From Clostridia bacterium (GTDB lineage: Bacteria > Bacillota > Clostridia > Christensenellales > CAG-917), in the NCBI GenBank assembly GCA_900769205.1, contig CAAGFS010000079.1:1-7246 (forward strand): a stretch of DNA of 7,246 nucleotides. The letters are read 5' to 3'. The notes under the pieces were generated by a model. The model had not been told where the DNA came from. It did not search any database and saw only the letters and a list, made by a program, of their open reading frames with translations. This document shows, one piece after another, positions 5,936 through 7,246 of the stretch. Every line of letters starts with the position of its first letter. Position 1 is the stretch's first letter. The translations under genes were made by a program, and so were the position numbers.

Positions 5936-5964
5936 ATATTAACAAATACGAACGCCTATGTCAA
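5936..5964 (-). promoter_or_regulatory. Sigma-A promoter of the infC operon
   Basis: The minus strand has a perfect -35 TTGACA (5959-5964), a 17-bp spacer and a -10 TAATAT (5936-5941). The predicted start is near 5929. It shows that infC-rpmI-rplT can be transcribed independently of thrS. Confidence 0.82.
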
Positions 5965-6094
5965 ACGATTTTGAAAATTTGTATGGCTTTTTCGCACTGT
6001 TTTATTTGTATATAGAAAAAATGCGGATTAATTGGAGTTTATATTTATAAAGCGGCAACCATAATATTAAGAAATTAAAAGAAAAATTATTCCA
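5965..6094. other. AT-rich intergenic spacer, no gene seen
   Basis: This stretch between the infC promoter and the inverted-repeat element is much richer in A and T than the flanking genes. No frame is protein-like on either strand and no clear hairpin-plus-T-tract is present. The only feature noted is GGCAACC followed by TAAT and TAAG blocks (6054-6071), which recurs in similar form inside the neighbouring element (6152-6171). Confidence 0.5.
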
Positions 6095-6242
6095 GGAGAT
6101 TTTAATAATATCGTGTCAAATAGATGAAGAGCAAGGAAACGCCCTGTGGGTGGCAACCCTAATGTACTAAGCGTACATGAGTTGACAAACACAGGGCGTT
6201 GACACAGCTATTCGCTATTTGGTGCGATATTATTTAATCTCC
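6095..6242. repeat. Large nested inverted repeat / structured RNA candidate at the end of thrS
   Basis: Outer arms 6104-6123 and 6215-6234 form 20 consecutive pairs, three of them G-U (in plus-strand RNA). After a small internal loop a further six pairs (6095-6100 with 6237-6242) extend them. Inside, 6138-6148 and 6190-6200 (AACGCCCTGTG and its complement) form a perfect 11-bp stem. The apical part holds two small hairpins: GGGT-GGCA-ACCC (6148-6159) and ATGTAC-TAAGC-GTACAT (6162-6178). GTTGACA occurs twice (6181-6187, 6198-6204). The right arm overlaps the last codons and stop of thrS. I do not recognise the family. It could be a thrS 3' structure, a noncoding RNA or a miniature mobile element; no flanking target duplication is evident. 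Confidence 0.75.
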
Positions 6243-7246
6243 TTCGTGGCGACTTCCTTCAAAGCCTTCCCCACAAACTCATCAACGGTCATAGTGCCAA
6301 GGTCGCCTTCGCTGCGATGGCGCACCGAGATGACGTTCTGTTCCGCTTCTTTGTCGCCGATGACAATGATGTAAGGCACTTTGTCAAGTTGCGCTTCTCT
6401 TATCTTCTTGCCGAGTTTTTCACTGCGGACGTCGGCTTCGGCGCGCAATCCCATGTCAAAGAGTTGGTCACGCACTTCTTTTGCCTTGTCTGCGGTGCGG
6501 TCGGTGAGAGAAAGCACGCGCACTTGTTCGGGAGCGAGCCACATCGGGAATGCACCGTTGTACTTTTCGATGAGCATTGCGAGAGTGCGCTCGTAGCAAC
6601 CGATCGACGATCTGTGGATGATGAGCGGACGAGCCTTTTCGCCGTTTTCGTCGATGTAAATCATATCGAAGCGCGTTGCGAGCGAGAAGTCGATCTGAAC
6701 GGTAAAGAGAGTGTCTTCCTTGCCGTGAACGTTTTTGCCCTGCACGTCGAGTTTGGGGCCGTAGAATGCCGCTTCGCCCCAGGCTTCTTCATAATCTATG
6801 TGCAAGTCGTTGAGAATGGTTTGCATTGCGCTCTCAACTTTGTCCCAGTCTTCCGCATTGCCGACGTACTTGTCGGGGTCTTTTGGATCCCAACGAGAGA
6901 AACGATAGCTCACGTCGTCTTGCAAGCCGAGAATGCCGATGAGATATTTGATAAGGTCAACCGCACCTTGGAACTCGCCTTCGAGTTGATCGGGCGTGCA
7001 GACGATGTGTCCGTCCGAAAGAGTGAATTGGCGCACTCTGGTCAAGCCGTGCATTTCACCGCTTGCTTCTTTTCGGAACTCTATTGCGGTTTCCGCATAT
7101 CTGACGGGCAGGTCGCGATAGCTCTTCAAGCCGTTTTTGTAGATTGTAAACTGGAAGGGGCAAGTCATCGGACGCAGGCACAAGATCTCGTCGTCAACGT
7201 CTTCGTCGCCGATGTAGAACATCTTGTCTTTGTAGTGATCCCAGTG
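6230..7246 (-). CDS. thrS: Threonyl-tRNA synthetase, C-terminal 338 residues (5' end outside window)
   Basis: This class II synthetase joins threonine to tRNA-Thr in the cytoplasm. The visible part starts within the catalytic domain at HWDHYKDKMF. The zinc ligands that recognise threonine are all present: Cys29 in RPMTCPF, His80 in SDGHIV and His211 in LIIHRSS (numbers from the window edge). Motif 2 is EFRKEASGEMHGLTRVRQFT, and motif 3 includes SSIGCYERTLAMLIEKY with Arg220. The anticodon-binding domain runs from about FPMWLAPEQVRVLSL to the end (RVPYI-like VPYIIVIGDKEAE). The N-terminal TGS and editing domains, if present, lie outside. MTCPFQ in place of the usual MNCPxH, with the insertion around WDPKDPDKYVGN, marks the variant ThrRS group that I recall from clostridia and some other anaerobes. 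The stop lies inside the arm of the adjacent inverted repeat. Confidence 0.96.
   Translation of the reverse strand, partial: HWDHYKDKMFYIGDEDVDDEILCLRPMTCPFQFTIYKNGLKSYRDLPVRYAETAIEFRKEASGEMHGLTRVRQFTLSDGHIVCTPDQLEGEFQGAVDLIKYLIGILGLQDDVSYRFSRWDPKDPDKYVGNAEDWDKVESAMQTILNDLHIDYEEAWGEAAFYGPKLDVQGKNVHGKEDTLFTVQIDFSLATRFDMIYIDENGEKARPLIIHRSSIGCYERTLAMLIEKYNGAFPMWLAPEQVRVLSLTDRTADKAKEVRDQLFDMGLRAEADVRSEKLGKKIREAQLDKVPYIIVIGDKEAEQNVISVRHRSEGDLGTMTVDEFVGKALKEVATKEIK

Noticed and set aside
6095..6242. Element interpreted as a MITE or insertion-sequence remnant
   Set aside because: No flanking direct repeat (target duplication) could be found, no transposase fragment is present, and one arm overlaps the natural thrS end. 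Not excluded, but not called as mobile.
1..7246. tRNA, rRNA, CRISPR arrays, toxin-antitoxin or phage-type genes
   Set aside because: Looked for on both strands and not seen; no repeat-spacer pattern and no cloverleaf-like segment.

Overview
The window looks like chromosomal DNA from a Gram-positive, probably clostridial (Bacillota), bacterium. The grounds are the gene order thrS / infC-rpmI-rplT-SpoU methyltransferase, AGGAGG-type ribosome binding sites, consensus sigma-A promoters with exact 17-bp spacers, a lipoprotein-type signal peptide, and an IF3 operon preceded by a leader with an intrinsic terminator. The lineage below phylum/class level is inference. Nearly all genes lie on the minus strand, so they are transcribed from high to low coordinates.

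Right part (about 6230-4543): the 3' two-thirds of a threonyl-tRNA synthetase gene enters from the right edge. A 460-base gap follows. It holds a large nested inverted repeat that overlaps the thrS stop codon (6095-6242), an AT-rich spacer, a strong promoter (5936-5964), and a transcribed leader with an intrinsic terminator (5811-5847). Next come infC (IF3, TTG start), rpmI (L35) and rplT (L20), then a SpoU/TrmH-family RNA methyltransferase. This is the classical translation operon, with the leader placed where L20-responsive attenuation is known in other Firmicutes.

Middle part (about 3745-1150): a YebC-family gene follows the methyltransferase so closely that its ribosome binding site overlaps the methyltransferase stop codon. 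A separate iscS-iscU unit then has its own promoter (2939-2967), a perfect 22-bp palindromic operator just past the expected transcription start (2906-2927), and a clear intrinsic terminator (1150-1186). It encodes the minimal desulfurase-plus-scaffold pair for Fe-S cluster assembly. No regulator gene is next to it.

Left part (1-1150): a short gene for a 44-residue membrane protein (plus strand) and a 145-residue putative lipoprotein (minus strand) diverge from a 96-bp interval. The lipoprotein promoter sits so close to the start codon that its mRNA is predicted to be leaderless. Between the small gene and iscU lies a perfect 23-bp-arm palindrome (1018-1072) of unknown role. The first 160 bases may hold the end of another plus-strand gene.

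Most of the window is ordinary housekeeping sequence. The parts not explained by known genes are the nested inverted repeat at the end of thrS, the long palindrome at 1018-1072, and the two uncharacterised small envelope proteins. No complete new multi-gene system is visible.
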